From Microbacterium pygmaeum (GTDB taxonomy: Bacteria > Actinomycetota > Actinomycetes > Actinomycetales > Microbacteriaceae), in assembly GCF_900100885.1 (NCBI RefSeq), contig NZ_LT629692.1, positions 682,001 to 746,000 on the forward strand: a DNA stretch of 64,000 nt, written 5' to 3'. The notes under the pieces were generated by a model. That model saw only the letters and a program-made list of their open reading frames with translations, made no database searches and was not told where the DNA came from. The stretch's first letter is position 1. Each line of letters starts with the position of its first letter. This document shows, one piece after another, positions 32,131-41,387 of this stretch. Both the position numbers and the translations under genes were made by a program.

Positions 32131-32913
32131 ATGGCCGCCCGTTTGAGCCTGACGGATGTGTCCCTGCGCTTCGGCGGAATCAAGGTGCTCGAAGAGGTCT
32201 CCTTCGAGGTGGAGCCGGGCTCGATCTTCGGTCTCGTCGGCCCGAACGGGGCGGGGAAGACCTCGCTGTTCAACTGCATCAGCGGCCACTACAAGCCCTC
32301 GTCGGGATCGATCCTCGTCGATGAGAACGAGGTCATCGGCTCTCGCCCGTCGTCGCTGTCCCGCGTGGGGCTCGCCCGGACATTCCAGCATCCCGCCCTT
32401 CAGCTGCACTCGACCGTTCTGGAGAACGTGCTCCTGGGCGCGCACACCCGCCTACCCGGCGGGCCGCTCGAATGGGCGCTGCGACTGCCGCGCACGGTCC
32501 GTTCGGAGAAGGCGCTGCGCGGCGAGGCGCGGGAGCTGCTGGAACGCAACGGGCTCGGCTGGGCAGCCGGCGTCCACGCCGACGAACTCTCGCACGGTCT
32601 GCACAAGGGCATCGAGCTGTGCCGTGCGCTGTTGTCGAAGCCGCGCCTCCTGCTGCTCGATGAGCCCGCGGCCGGCCTTCCGCACGCCGAGGTCGAGCAG
32701 TTCATCGCGACCGTGCGTCGGCTTCGCGACGAGGAGGACATCACGATCGTGATCGTCGAGCACCACATGGGACTGATCGCCGCCCTCACCGATCGTGTCG
32801 TCGTGCTCGACCACGGACGCAAGCTCATGGAAGGGACGGCTGCGGACGCCCAGTCCGACCCGCGCGTCATCGAGGCGTACATCGGCAAGGAGGCCGCCGA
32901 TGACGCTGCTTGA
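32131..32913 (+). CDS. Branched-chain amino-acid-type ABC importer ATPase (LivG-like)
   Basis: 260 residues. Walker A GPNGAGKTS (36-44), Q-loop TFQHPALQLHSTVLENV and Walker B LLLLDEPAAGL with switch His in IVEHHMG. The signature motif is unusual: LSHGLHKGIEL instead of LSYGQQR-type, so the Gly-Gly pair is not kept. First gene of a five-gene unit G-F-H-M-binding protein. This class carries amino acids, but several members import aromatic acids (for example phenylpropenoids in Rhodopseudomonas), which suits the flanking pca genes. Confidence 0.9.
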   Translation: MAARLSLTDVSLRFGGIKVLEEVSFEVEPGSIFGLVGPNGAGKTSLFNCISGHYKPSSGSILVDENEVIGSRPSSLSRVGLARTFQHPALQLHSTVLENVLLGAHTRLPGGPLEWALRLPRTVRSEKALRGEARELLERNGLGWAAGVHADELSHGLHKGIELCRALLSKPRLLLLDEPAAGLPHAEVEQFIATVRRLRDEEDITIVIVEHHMGLIAALTDRVVVLDHGRKLMEGTAADAQSDPRVIEAYIGKEAADDAA

Positions 32914-33610
32914 GCTCACCGACGTGACCGCCTCGTACGGAAGCGTGCAGGTGCTCGAGGGCGTGTCGCTGTCCGTGCCCGATCAGGGTGCCGTCGGCAT
33001 CCTCGGCGCCAACGGGGCGGGCAAGACCACCACCCTGCGTGCGATCAGCGGCACGGTGCGCGCCGGCGGGGGCATCCTCTTCGACGGCAAGGACATCCGA
33101 GGGATGCGCCCCGATCGTGTCGCCGCCCTCGGCATCGCGCATGTGCCCGAGGGACGCGGGACGCTGTCGGATCTGACCGTCCGCGAGAACCTCCGCGTCG
33201 GCGCCTACCTGCGCAAGGACCGGAAGGGGATCGAGGCCGACATCGAGTACTGCCTCGACCTCTTCCCCAACCTCAAGGAGCGGATCAAGTCGCACGGCTC
33301 CGCGCTCTCCGGCGGTGAGCAGCAGATGCTGGCCGTCGCCCGCGCCGTGATGGCCAAGCCGCGGCTGATGCTGCTGGACGAGGCATCGCTCGGCCTCGCC
33401 CCGAGCACGGCGAAGAACGTCTACCAGGCGATCGGTCGCCTGCGGAAGGAATCCGGCATCGCGATGCTCGTCGTGGAGCAGAACGCAAACCTCGCCTTCA
33501 CCCTCGTCGACACGGCCACGGTCCTGGAGACCGGGCGCAGCGTCCTGACCGGTACATCGGCCGAGCTCAAGGGCATGGACGAGATCCGACGCGCCTACCT
33601 GGGGGGCTGA
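32900..33610 (+). CDS. Branched-chain amino-acid-type ABC importer ATPase (LivF-like)
   Basis: 236 residues; ATG lies 14 bases inside the end of the LivG-like gene, with AAGGAGG before it. Walker A GANGAGKTT, signature LSGGEQQML, Walker B LMLLDEASLGLAP and switch His replaced by Gln (VVEQNAN), all standard for LivF. Partner of the preceding ATPase. Confidence 0.92.
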   Translation: MTLLELTDVTASYGSVQVLEGVSLSVPDQGAVGILGANGAGKTTTLRAISGTVRAGGGILFDGKDIRGMRPDRVAALGIAHVPEGRGTLSDLTVRENLRVGAYLRKDRKGIEADIEYCLDLFPNLKERIKSHGSALSGGEQQMLAVARAVMAKPRLMLLDEASLGLAPSTAKNVYQAIGRLRKESGIAMLVVEQNANLAFTLVDTATVLETGRSVLTGTSAELKGMDEIRRAYLGG

Positions 33611-33612
33611 GC

Positions 33613-34494
33613 GTGGGCACCTTCATCCAGCTCGTCATCGACGGTCTCTCGGCCGGATCGATCTATGCAGCCCTCGCCCTGGCCATCGTGCTCGTGAACC
33701 AGGCGACCGGACTCATCAACTTCGCCCAGGGCGGCATGGCGGTGCTGGCGGCCTACTTCGCATACACGTTCCTGCAGTGGGGTGTGCCGCTGGTCCTGGC
33801 GATCCTGCTCTCGGTCGGAGCCTCGTTCGTGCTGGGCGCTCTCATCGAACGATTCCTGATGCGCCGATTCGAGCGGGGCGATCCCGACACCGCGGTGGTG
33901 GTCACGATCGGTCTGCTCACGCTCATCACCGGCCTCTGCGGATGGATCTGGAGCTTCAACAACCTCCAGTTCCCGTCGCTGTTCCCCCTGCAGAACATCG
34001 ACGTCCTCGGAGCCGTTGTCAGCGTCCGCTCGATCGGCACGACGCTGGTCATCGTCGGGATCATGATCCTCCTGCAGCTGCTGTTCATCGGCACCAAACT
34101 CGGCCTGGCGCTGCGCGCCGTCGCCGTCAACCCGCGGTCGGCTGAACTGTCCGGCCTGCCGGTCGGCCGTCTGCTGATGGTCGGCTGGGGGCTGGCGGCC
34201 GGTCTCGGCGCGATCGCGGGCGCACTGATCGCTCCCACGCTGACGCTGACGCCCGGGATGATGGATTCCGCACTCGTCTACGCGCTTGCCGCCGTGATCC
34301 TCGGCGGGATGTCCAGCCCGTTCGGCGTCGTCATCGCCGCGTGGCTGATCGGCGTGCTGGAGAACCTCGCCGCCGTGTACGTGCCGATCATCGGGTACGA
34401 CCTGAAGATCGCGGTGCCGTTCATCCTCATCTTCATCGTGCTCATCGTCAGGCCCCAGGGACTGTTCGGCCGGAAAGACGTGGTGCGCGTGTGA
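33613..34494 (+). CDS. Branched-chain amino-acid-type ABC importer permease (LivH-like)
   Basis: 293 residues, GTG start. About eight hydrophobic segments; family motifs GLSAGSIYAALALAIVLVNQATGLINFAQGG at the N-terminus and the EAA-like loop GLALRAVAVNPRSAELSGL before the last helices. Overlaps the LivM-like gene by GTGA. Confidence 0.92.
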   Translation: MGTFIQLVIDGLSAGSIYAALALAIVLVNQATGLINFAQGGMAVLAAYFAYTFLQWGVPLVLAILLSVGASFVLGALIERFLMRRFERGDPDTAVVVTIGLLTLITGLCGWIWSFNNLQFPSLFPLQNIDVLGAVVSVRSIGTTLVIVGIMILLQLLFIGTKLGLALRAVAVNPRSAELSGLPVGRLLMVGWGLAAGLGAIAGALIAPTLTLTPGMMDSALVYALAAVILGGMSSPFGVVIAAWLIGVLENLAAVYVPIIGYDLKIAVPFILIFIVLIVRPQGLFGRKDVVRV

Positions 34495-35519
34495 GCGGCG
34501 TGCGTGTGACGACCACGGCAGCCGGATGGATGACGCGGCCCTGGGTGCGCTGGGCCGCAGTGGCGCTGGTCGTGGTCATCCTCCTCGTGGCGCCGCTGAT
34601 CCTGCCGGTCTTCGTCAACCAGACCCTCGCGCGCATCGGGGTCTTCGCCGTCGCCGTGCTCGGATTGAACGTGGTGATGGGCTACACGGGGCAGGTCTCG
34701 CTCGGCCAGATCTTCTTCGTCGGGGTCGGGGCCTACGTCACGGCGTACGGGGTCAACGCCGGCTGGAACATCGCGCTCGTCCTGATCCTCGCCGCCCTCA
34801 TCCCCGGAGTGATCGGCCTGCTCATCTCACTCGCGGCCGCGCGGCTCGGCGGGCTGGCGATCGCGATGGTCACGATCGCCCTGCCGATCATCGGCGTGCC
34901 GCTGGCCAAGCGCCTGTCCGATCTCACCGGCGGCTCGCAGGGCATCTCCGCGCGCTTCTCGGCCGCCCCCGATTGGTCGGGCCTGGCCACCGACCAGTGG
35001 CAGCTGTACATCGTGATCGCGATCGCCGGCACCGTCTTCCTCCTCACGCGCAACCTCGTGCGCGGCAAGTACGGTCGGGCATTCGCGATCGTGAAGGGGA
35101 ACGAGGCGGTCGCTTCGTCGATGGGGATCTCGCCGTACCGGTACAAGGTGCTGGCGTTCACGATCGCCTCGCTGATCGGCGGCGTCAGCGGCTTCCTCTA
35201 CATGGTCGTCGTCCAGTACACCTCACCGGAGACGATGAGCTTCGGGCATTCGATCACCCTCCTGGCATCGATGGTCATCGGCGGTGCTGGCAGCATGTTC
35301 GGCTCGCTGCTGGGCGGCGCGTACTACGTACTCGCCCCACAGGTCACCAACGCGATCGACCCGAGCCTGACCGCCGTGCTGCAGGGGATCATCCTCCTCG
35401 CGATCCTGTTCGTGCTCCCCGGCGGACTCGTGACCCTGCCGCGCCTGTGGCGACGGCGCAGGAGATCGTCGGCATCACCCACACCCAATCAGTCACAAGG
35501 AAAGAGGCAGGACACATGA
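34491..35519 (+). CDS. Branched-chain amino-acid-type ABC importer permease (LivM-like)
   Basis: 342 residues. N-terminal helix at about 20-42, then GLNVVMGYTGQVSLGQIFFVGVGAY, the classic LivM motif, and a cytoplasmic loop GRAFAIVKGNEAVASSMGISPYRYKVLAFTI. The C-terminus is strongly basic (RRRRRSS). Overlaps the binding-protein start by ATGA. Confidence 0.92.
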   Translation: MSGVRVTTTAAGWMTRPWVRWAAVALVVVILLVAPLILPVFVNQTLARIGVFAVAVLGLNVVMGYTGQVSLGQIFFVGVGAYVTAYGVNAGWNIALVLILAALIPGVIGLLISLAAARLGGLAIAMVTIALPIIGVPLAKRLSDLTGGSQGISARFSAAPDWSGLATDQWQLYIVIAIAGTVFLLTRNLVRGKYGRAFAIVKGNEAVASSMGISPYRYKVLAFTIASLIGGVSGFLYMVVVQYTSPETMSFGHSITLLASMVIGGAGSMFGSLLGGAYYVLAPQVTNAIDPSLTAVLQGIILLAILFVLPGGLVTLPRLWRRRRRSSASPTPNQSQGKRQDT

Positions 35520-36802
35520 GCACACTGCGCACCAGAGCGCGGGTCATCACGGTCGTCGCGGGGATCGGCATCGTCGCCGTCCTCGCCGCCGGGTGCGCCC
35601 GCGGAGGAACGACCGACGGGGGCGGCGGAGACGCCAGCGAAGGTCCCGCCGAGGCCAGTCCCGGCATCACCGACACCAGCATCACGCTGGGCATCACGAG
35701 CCCGCTCACCGGGGCGACGGCCGGACCCGGCAACTGCACCGTCGACGGCGCGCTCGCGTACTTCGGCGTCAAGAACGCGGACGGCGGCATCGAGTTCGGC
35801 GACGGCAAGACCCGGACCGTGGAGATCAAGGCGTACGACGATGCGTACGATCCGCAGAAGGCACTGACGAACTTCCAGCAGATGGTCTCGGACGGCGTCT
35901 TCGCCGCGGGTGTCGGTCTCGGCACACCCACCAACCGCGCGTGGCGGGAAGCGGCCATCGATGAAGGTGTTCCGCAGGTGCTGGTCATGACGGGCGACCC
36001 GATCTTCAGCGACCGGGCCGAGAGCCCCGAGCAGATCGGTCTCGTGCCGATCTACCAGCAGGAGGGCGGCGCGTTCGGCGAGCTGCTGGCGTCCTCGACC
36101 GACGAGCACAAGGTCGCGATCCTCTCGCAGAACGACGATTACGGCGACGGGTACGTCGAGGGCTTCAAGGCGGCGGTCGAGGGCTCCGACAACATCGAGA
36201 TCGTGAAGGAGCTCACCTACGAGGCGACCGACACCTCGGTCGACGCGCAGCTCACGGAGCTCGCCGCCAGCGGGGCGGATGTCTTCTTCAACGCGATGTC
36301 GATCACACCCCTCGTGATCTCCTCCCTGAAGAAGACCGAAGAGCTCGGATGGAAGCCCAGCTGGTTCCTGCCGTCGAACACCTCGAGCCCCGGCGGAATC
36401 CTGCAGCAGCCCGACGTGCACGCCGATGTCTTCCCGGGGATCTACACGGTGGCGTTCTCGCAGTCGGCGGCCAGCCCCGCCTTCCAGGAGAGCGAAGAGG
36501 GCAAGGCGTTCCTCGCGGCGATCGACGAGTACACCAACCAGGAGGGCGTGCCCGCCTTCCCGCACTGCGTCTGGAGCTGGATCGCCGCGGCCACGCTCGA
36601 CCAGGCATTCCAGAAGATGACCGAGCCGACCCGCGAGAACTTCATGGAGGCGCTGCTGAGCATCCAGGACTACGCGGCACCGTTCATGCTCGAAGGATCG
36701 GTCATCGACACCACGCAGGACGGCAAGCCGGCCGTCTCCGACGTGTCGGTTCAGCTGTACAACGGCAAGGGCTACGCCACCGCAGAATCGTTCGGCGGCT
36801 GA
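35516..36802 (+). CDS. ABC importer substrate-binding lipoprotein (Peripla_BP_6, LivK-like)
   Basis: 428 residues. The signal peptide ends at lipobox LAAGC (Cys24), followed by a Gly/Asp-rich linker. The binding fold runs from ITDTSITLGITSPLTGATA, with VEIKAYDDAYDPQKALTNFQQMV and ILSQNDDYGDGYVEGFK, typical of type I receptors. It is longer than classic LivK (about 370), as are receptors for aromatic ligands. Last gene of the importer operon, followed by a strong terminator. Confidence 0.9.
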   Translation: MSTLRTRARVITVVAGIGIVAVLAAGCARGGTTDGGGGDASEGPAEASPGITDTSITLGITSPLTGATAGPGNCTVDGALAYFGVKNADGGIEFGDGKTRTVEIKAYDDAYDPQKALTNFQQMVSDGVFAAGVGLGTPTNRAWREAAIDEGVPQVLVMTGDPIFSDRAESPEQIGLVPIYQQEGGAFGELLASSTDEHKVAILSQNDDYGDGYVEGFKAAVEGSDNIEIVKELTYEATDTSVDAQLTELAASGADVFFNAMSITPLVISSLKKTEELGWKPSWFLPSNTSSPGGILQQPDVHADVFPGIYTVAFSQSAASPAFQESEEGKAFLAAIDEYTNQEGVPAFPHCVWSWIAAATLDQAFQKMTEPTRENFMEALLSIQDYAAPFMLEGSVIDTTQDGKPAVSDVSVQLYNGKGYATAESFGG

Positions 36803-36820
36803 GCGGGTTCGATCCCGACT

Positions 36821-36854
36821 CCGGGGCGGTCCGCGTCCGCGCGGACCGCCCCGG
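36821..36854 (+). terminator. Rho-independent-type terminator of the importer operon
   Basis: CCGGGGCGGTCCGCG, loop TCCG, exact complement, then CGCTTT. Fifteen perfect base pairs, 18 bases after the stop codon. Confidence 0.85.
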
Positions 36855-36896
36855 CGCTTTCCCCGCTCGACTAGCCTCGGGTCGCGAGGGGATCGT

Positions 36897-37682
36897 ATGA
36901 CCGACGAGGGGACGACCGGCGCCGGAGGCGGCGCGGCGGGCGTACTCGCGCGCGCGGTCGGCGTGCTGCGCGTATTCACCTCGGACGCGGACACCCTGAC
37001 CGCCACCGACCTCGCCGAGCGATCGGGCCTCCCGCGCTCCACTGCGCATCGGCTGGCGACCGAGATGGCGGCCCTGGGACTGCTCGATCGCACCGCGGAC
37101 GGCGCCTATTCGATCGGCACCGGGCTCTGGGAGCTGGGTGAACTGGCCCCGGTGTCGATGCGTCTGCGTGAGCGCGCCCTGCCGCACGTCCTGCGCCTCT
37201 ATGAGGCCAGTGGTGAGAACGTACATGTGGCCGTACTCAGCGGCGACGATCCGGTCACCGCCGAGGCGCTCTACGTCGCCCGAGTCAGCGGACCCCACTC
37301 GATCCCGACGCTCAGCCGGATGGGCGGACGGCACCCGCTGCACACCACGGGAGTGGGGAAGGCGCTGCTGGCGGTGCAGGACGACGAATGGCTGGATGCC
37401 TTCTTCCACCGCACCCTCGAGCGCGAGACCGTCTACTCGATCATCGACGAGCGGCAGCTGCGCGATGAGATCGCCTCGGCCCGAGAGCGCGGCTTCGCCA
37501 CCACCCGGCAGGAGATGACGCTCGGCAACATCTCGATCGCCGCGCCGATCCCGGCGACAGCGGGACTCCCGCCGGCCGCTGTCGGCGTGGTCACCCACAT
37601 CGCACGGGCGGACGAGCGCCGACACGGCCCGCTGGTCGTGGCGGCTGCGCACGACATCGCGCGCGACCTCGCGACACCATGA
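36897..37682 (+). CDS. IclR family regulator of the pca operon
   Basis: 261 residues. HTH at about 15-75 (VGVLRVFTSDADTLTATDLAERSGLPRSTAHRLATEMAALGLL), effector domain from about 80 with GGRHPLHTTGVGKALLA and ISIAAPIPA. It lies directly upstream of pcaHGBDC in the same direction with 115 bases between, which contain a perfect 17-bp palindrome. IclR proteins (PcaR, PobR, PcaU) are the usual controllers of these genes. Ligand probably protocatechuate or beta-ketoadipate. Confidence 0.88.
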   Translation: MTDEGTTGAGGGAAGVLARAVGVLRVFTSDADTLTATDLAERSGLPRSTAHRLATEMAALGLLDRTADGAYSIGTGLWELGELAPVSMRLRERALPHVLRLYEASGENVHVAVLSGDDPVTAEALYVARVSGPHSIPTLSRMGGRHPLHTTGVGKALLAVQDDEWLDAFFHRTLERETVYSIIDERQLRDEIASARERGFATTRQEMTLGNISIAAPIPATAGLPPAAVGVVTHIARADERRHGPLVVAAAHDIARDLATP

Positions 37683-37714
37683 GCCCGGACCCACCGCGGC
37701 CCTGCCGGCTCGAA

Positions 37715-37731
37715 ATCCCACTGAGTGGGAT
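37715..37731. promoter_or_regulatory. 17-bp palindromic operator upstream of pcaH
   Basis: ATCCCACT-G-AGTGGGAT, exact eight-base arms with a one-base centre, 67 bases before pcaH. Same 8-1-8 geometry as the pobA and ligM4 sites, but with a different core. Confidence 0.68.
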
Positions 37732-37797
37732 CGGCCCCTTCGCGAATGCGCTGCGGCGTGTGAGCCTGAGCAGATCGTCCGTCGAAGGAGACCACAG

Positions 37798-38661
37798 ATG
37801 ACCCCTGCTGACCCGGCCCGGACCGAAGAGGCGTTCTCGTCGTCGGTCGTCCTCGAGCAGACCGCTGCGGCGCCCGAGACGCTGCTCGCATCGCCTGATC
37901 AGCTGCAGCAGGCGGAGATCACCCAGGAGATCATCGACGTCCACGCTGCGGCCGCGCGCCGCGAAGCGGCGGGCGAGAAGCTCTCCATCAGCCTGCACGA
38001 CTTCCGCCCCTACCGTTCGAGCGTGCTGCGGCACCCGACGAAGAACCCGAAGCTGATCGACCCCGAGACGATCGAGCTGTGGTCACCCGCGTTCGGTCAG
38101 CGTGACGTCGCCGCCATCGAGTCCGACCTCACCCTTCAGCACATGGGCGAACCCCAGGGCGAGCGCATCACCGTGCAGGGTCGCCTGCTGGATTCCTGGG
38201 GACGACCCCTCGCCAACCAGCTCGTGGAGATCTGGCAGGCCAATGCCGCGGGCAGGTACATCCATCAGCGTGACCAGCACCCTGCACCTCTGGACCCGAA
38301 CTTCACCGGCGCCGGTCGCACGGTCACGGGCCCGGACGGCGAGTACGCGTTCACGACGATCAAGCCGGGCGCCTACCCGTGGAAGAACCACGTGAATGCC
38401 TGGCGACCCGCGCACATCCACTTCTCGGTCTTCGGGACCGGGTTCACCCAGCGGCTGGTGACGCAGATGTACTTCCCGGGCGATCCGCTGTTCCCCCTGG
38501 ATCCGATCTACAACACCATCTGGCGTCAGGAGGACCGCGACCGCCTCATCGGCCAGTACGACCACGATCTCTCCGTGCCGGAGTTCTCGATGGGCTACCG
38601 GTTCGACATCGTAGTCGACGGACCGGATGCCACGTGGTTCGAGCCGGAGGGAGAGCACTGA
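37798..38661 (+). CDS. pcaH: Protocatechuate 3,4-dioxygenase, beta subunit
   Basis: 287 residues. Intradiol dioxygenase fold with the non-haem Fe(III) ligands visible: Tyr in NAAGRYIHQRD, Tyr in KPGAYPW, and two His in RPAHIHFSVFG. The N-terminal extension (about 1-60) is longer than in Pseudomonas PcaH (about 235 residues), as is usual in actinobacteria. Together with PcaG it cleaves protocatechuate between the hydroxyls to 3-carboxy-cis,cis-muconate. ATG follows GGAGACCACAG. First gene of pcaHGBDC. Confidence 0.95.
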   Translation: MTPADPARTEEAFSSSVVLEQTAAAPETLLASPDQLQQAEITQEIIDVHAAAARREAAGEKLSISLHDFRPYRSSVLRHPTKNPKLIDPETIELWSPAFGQRDVAAIESDLTLQHMGEPQGERITVQGRLLDSWGRPLANQLVEIWQANAAGRYIHQRDQHPAPLDPNFTGAGRTVTGPDGEYAFTTIKPGAYPWKNHVNAWRPAHIHFSVFGTGFTQRLVTQMYFPGDPLFPLDPIYNTIWRQEDRDRLIGQYDHDLSVPEFSMGYRFDIVVDGPDATWFEPEGEH

Positions 38662-39233
38662 TGGCCGTGCAGCGACCGCAGGCCGCGAAGACCCACCAGC
38701 CGACCGGAGGGCAGACCGTTGGTCCGTTCTTCGCGTTCGGCCTGGACTACGCCAAGAAGCACGAGGTGGCCTTCCCGCACAGCCCGGGCTCGATCGTGCT
38801 GGGCGGCACCGTCTACGACGGCGCCGGAGCGCCGATCCCCGACGCGGTGATCGAGATCTGGGGCGCCGATCAGGACGGCACGATCTCCCGCGAACGCGGG
38901 GCGTTCCGCCGCGATGACCACACCTTCACCGGCTTCGGCCGGGCAGCCACGACCGATGACGGACGGTACGAGTTCTGGACCCGCAACCCCGGTCCGGTGG
39001 ACGGCAAGGCACCGTTCTTCTCGGTGATCGTCTTCGCCCGCGGCCTGCCCGACAAGCTCGTCACCCGCATCTATCTTCCTGAGCACGAGGACCTGCTGGC
39101 CGCAGACGCGCTGCTCTCATCGCTGGAGCCGCAGGAGCGCGCTACGCTCATCGCAACGCGCACCCCCGACGGGTACCTGCAGCACGACATCCGGCTGCAG
39201 GGCGAGAAGGAGACCGTCTTCCTTGCCTTCTGA
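38661..39233 (+). CDS. pcaG: Protocatechuate 3,4-dioxygenase, alpha subunit
   Basis: 190 residues; ATG touches the pcaH stop. TGGQTVGPFFAFGL at the start and the beta-sandwich segment PIPDAVIEIWGADQDG are typical of the alpha chain, which lacks iron ligands. PDKLVTRIYLPEH matches the interface region. Required partner of PcaH. Confidence 0.95.
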   Translation: MAVQRPQAAKTHQPTGGQTVGPFFAFGLDYAKKHEVAFPHSPGSIVLGGTVYDGAGAPIPDAVIEIWGADQDGTISRERGAFRRDDHTFTGFGRAATTDDGRYEFWTRNPGPVDGKAPFFSVIVFARGLPDKLVTRIYLPEHEDLLAADALLSSLEPQERATLIATRTPDGYLQHDIRLQGEKETVFLAF

Positions 39234-40608
39234 CCTCGGTTCACCGGCGCCGGCCGCGATCGACCTCGGTCTGCTCTCGCCGGTGACCGTCGGTCACGAC
39301 GCCGCCGTGTCGGACGGCGCCGTCCTCGACGCCCTCGTGTCCGCCGAAGTCGCGCTCGTGCGCGCGCACGGTGCGATCGGCACTGCCCCGCAGTCGGCCG
39401 TCGATGCGGTTTCACGGGCGCTGGGCTGGGAGAGCGAGAGCAGCGGATGCCGCGGTCACGGCATCGACCCGATCGCGCTGGCCGCAGCATCCGTCGCCGG
39501 TGGCAACCCGGTCATCCCGTTGGTCGCGCTGGTGAAACAGCGCGTGCCCTCCGATGTCCGCGCATGGGTGCACCGTGGCGCGACCAGCCAAGACATCCTC
39601 GACACGGCGCTGATGAGCGTGTCGCGGGTCGCCGGCGCGCAGGCGACCGACGCGCTGCGGCGGACCGAACGCGCACTCGTGAAGTTCATCTCCGCCAACG
39701 GCACGCAGACCGCCGCGGCCCGGACGCTCACCCAGCACGCGGTCCCGACGACCGTCGGCCTCAGGGCGTCGGCGTGGCTGCGCGGCGTGCGGCGGGCGAC
39801 CGAGCGCCTCGACGCAGCGGTGCGGCAGCTCCCTGCCCAGCTCGGCGGCGCTGGTGGGACGCTCGCCTCGTTCGTCGAGATCGCCGGCGCCGATGCTGCT
39901 GCCCGGCTCCCCGCCGCATTCGCCGACGCGGTCGGACTCGCGGCGCCCGACGCTCCCTGGCAGACGACGCGCTGGCCGGTCACCGAGCTCGGCGACGCGC
40001 TGGTGCAGGCGATCGACGCCGTCGGAGTCATCGCCACCGATGTCGCCACGCTGAGTCGCACCGAGATCGGCGAACTCGCAGAGGGCGCCGGGGGAGGCTC
40101 GTCGGCGATGCCGCAGAAGCAGAACCCCGCGGCATCCGTTCTCGTCCGCTCGGCCGCGCTGCGTGCGCCGCAGCTGGGCGCGACCCTGCACCTGGCCGCC
40201 GCGCTCGCGGTCGACGAGCGGCCCGACGGTGCCTGGCACGCCGAGTGGCCGACGCTGCGCGAGCTGCTGCGGCTCGCCCTCGGCGCCACCGCGCACGCGG
40301 CGACGCTCGTCGAGGGCCTGCGCGTCGACGAAGCCGCGGTCGACCGCAACCTCGGCCTCACCGGTGGTCTCATCGTGAGCGAGCGCCTCTCGATCGTGCT
40401 GATGCCGCTGATCGGCAAACCGCGCTTCGACGCGCTCATCGCCGAGGCATCGGGCGGCGGCGACCTCGCCACGCTCGTACGGTCGATGCCGGAGGCCGCC
40501 GACCTGGATGTCGATGCGCTGCTGGATCCAGTGCAGTACACCGGTCTCGCCGACGTGCTGGTCGCCTCCGCCATCGTCGAGCACCCTCCTGCGACGGGAG
40601 CACGATGA
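39223..40608 (+). CDS. pcaB: 3-carboxy-cis,cis-muconate cycloisomerase
   Basis: 461 residues from a TTG that lies 11 bases inside pcaG, with GAAGGAGA upstream. Fumarase/aspartase superfamily: HRGATSQDILDTA near 118, TLTQHAVPTTVG near 172, and the signature loop GGSSAMPQKQNPAAS near 292 (GSSxMPxKxN). Converts carboxymuconate to 4-carboxymuconolactone. Slightly longer than Pseudomonas PcaB (about 450). Confidence 0.94.
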   Translation: MPSDLGSPAPAAIDLGLLSPVTVGHDAAVSDGAVLDALVSAEVALVRAHGAIGTAPQSAVDAVSRALGWESESSGCRGHGIDPIALAAASVAGGNPVIPLVALVKQRVPSDVRAWVHRGATSQDILDTALMSVSRVAGAQATDALRRTERALVKFISANGTQTAAARTLTQHAVPTTVGLRASAWLRGVRRATERLDAAVRQLPAQLGGAGGTLASFVEIAGADAAARLPAAFADAVGLAAPDAPWQTTRWPVTELGDALVQAIDAVGVIATDVATLSRTEIGELAEGAGGGSSAMPQKQNPAASVLVRSAALRAPQLGATLHLAAALAVDERPDGAWHAEWPTLRELLRLALGATAHAATLVEGLRVDEAAVDRNLGLTGGLIVSERLSIVLMPLIGKPRFDALIAEASGGGDLATLVRSMPEAADLDVDALLDPVQYTGLADVLVASAIVEHPPATGAR

Positions 40609-41387
40609 CGGTCCCGCAGATCACCCTCACCGCGCCGGTCGGCCCACCCGATGCGCCGCTCGTCGTACTCGGTCCGTCGCTGGGCACCTCGACGATCCTC
40701 TGGGAGGACGTCATCCCGTCGCTGGCTGCCGAGTACCGCGTGGTCGCCTGGGACCTGCCGGGGCACGGGTCCTCACCCGCAGCCTCTGCGTCGTTCAGTG
40801 TCGAGGAGCTCGCGGATGCCGTCGCCGACGCCGTCCTGTCGCTCGGCCGCGGCGCGGCTCCGGTCTTCTACGCCGGGGTCTCACTCGGCGGCGCCACCGG
40901 GCTCGCCCTTGCCCTCCGGCATCCGTCCCTCCTCGCCCGCGCCGCGATCATCGCGGCCGGCGCCAAACTCGGCGAGGCCGAGGGGTGGCACGAGCGCGCC
41001 GCGCAGGTGCGCGCCCAATCGACCTCGAGCGTCATCGTCGGGTCCGCCCAGCGCTGGTTCGCTCCGGACTCCATCGCTCGGCGGCCGGACATCTCGGGAC
41101 GCCTGCTGCACGCCCTGCAGGACGCCGACGACGAGAGTTACGCCCTGTGCTGCGAAGCGCTCGCGGCCTACGACGTGCGCGGATCGCTGGGCGAGATCAG
41201 GGTGCCGGTGCTCGCCGTCTGGGGCGAGCACGACGTCGTCGCGTCCGAGGCGAAGTCCGCCGAGATCGCATCGGCGGTGGCATCCGGCACGATCCTGGAA
41301 ATCTCGGATGCCGCGCATCTGCCGCCCGCGGAGCAGCCGGAGGCGGTCGCATCCGCCCTGCTCGAGTTCTTTCAGGAGGCACGATGA
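40605..41387 (+). CDS. pcaD: 3-oxoadipate enol-lactonase
   Basis: 260 residues, alpha/beta hydrolase. Oxyanion region LGPSLGTS, nucleophile elbow GVSLGG (Ser near 94), acid Asp in GEHDVV and His in DAAHLPP. Hydrolyses beta-ketoadipate enol-lactone to beta-ketoadipate. Coupled to pcaB and pcaC by ATGA overlaps. In many actinobacteria PcaD and PcaC are fused as PcaL; here they are separate genes. Confidence 0.94.
   Translation: MTVPQITLTAPVGPPDAPLVVLGPSLGTSTILWEDVIPSLAAEYRVVAWDLPGHGSSPAASASFSVEELADAVADAVLSLGRGAAPVFYAGVSLGGATGLALALRHPSLLARAAIIAAGAKLGEAEGWHERAAQVRAQSTSSVIVGSAQRWFAPDSIARRPDISGRLLHALQDADDESYALCCEALAAYDVRGSLGEIRVPVLAVWGEHDVVASEAKSAEIASAVASGTILEISDAAHLPPAEQPEAVASALLEFFQEAR

Noticed and set aside
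36803..36896. Small gene between the importer and the IclR regulator
   Set aside because: The gap holds the 15-bp terminator hairpin and a short leader; no frame with a ribosome site is present.
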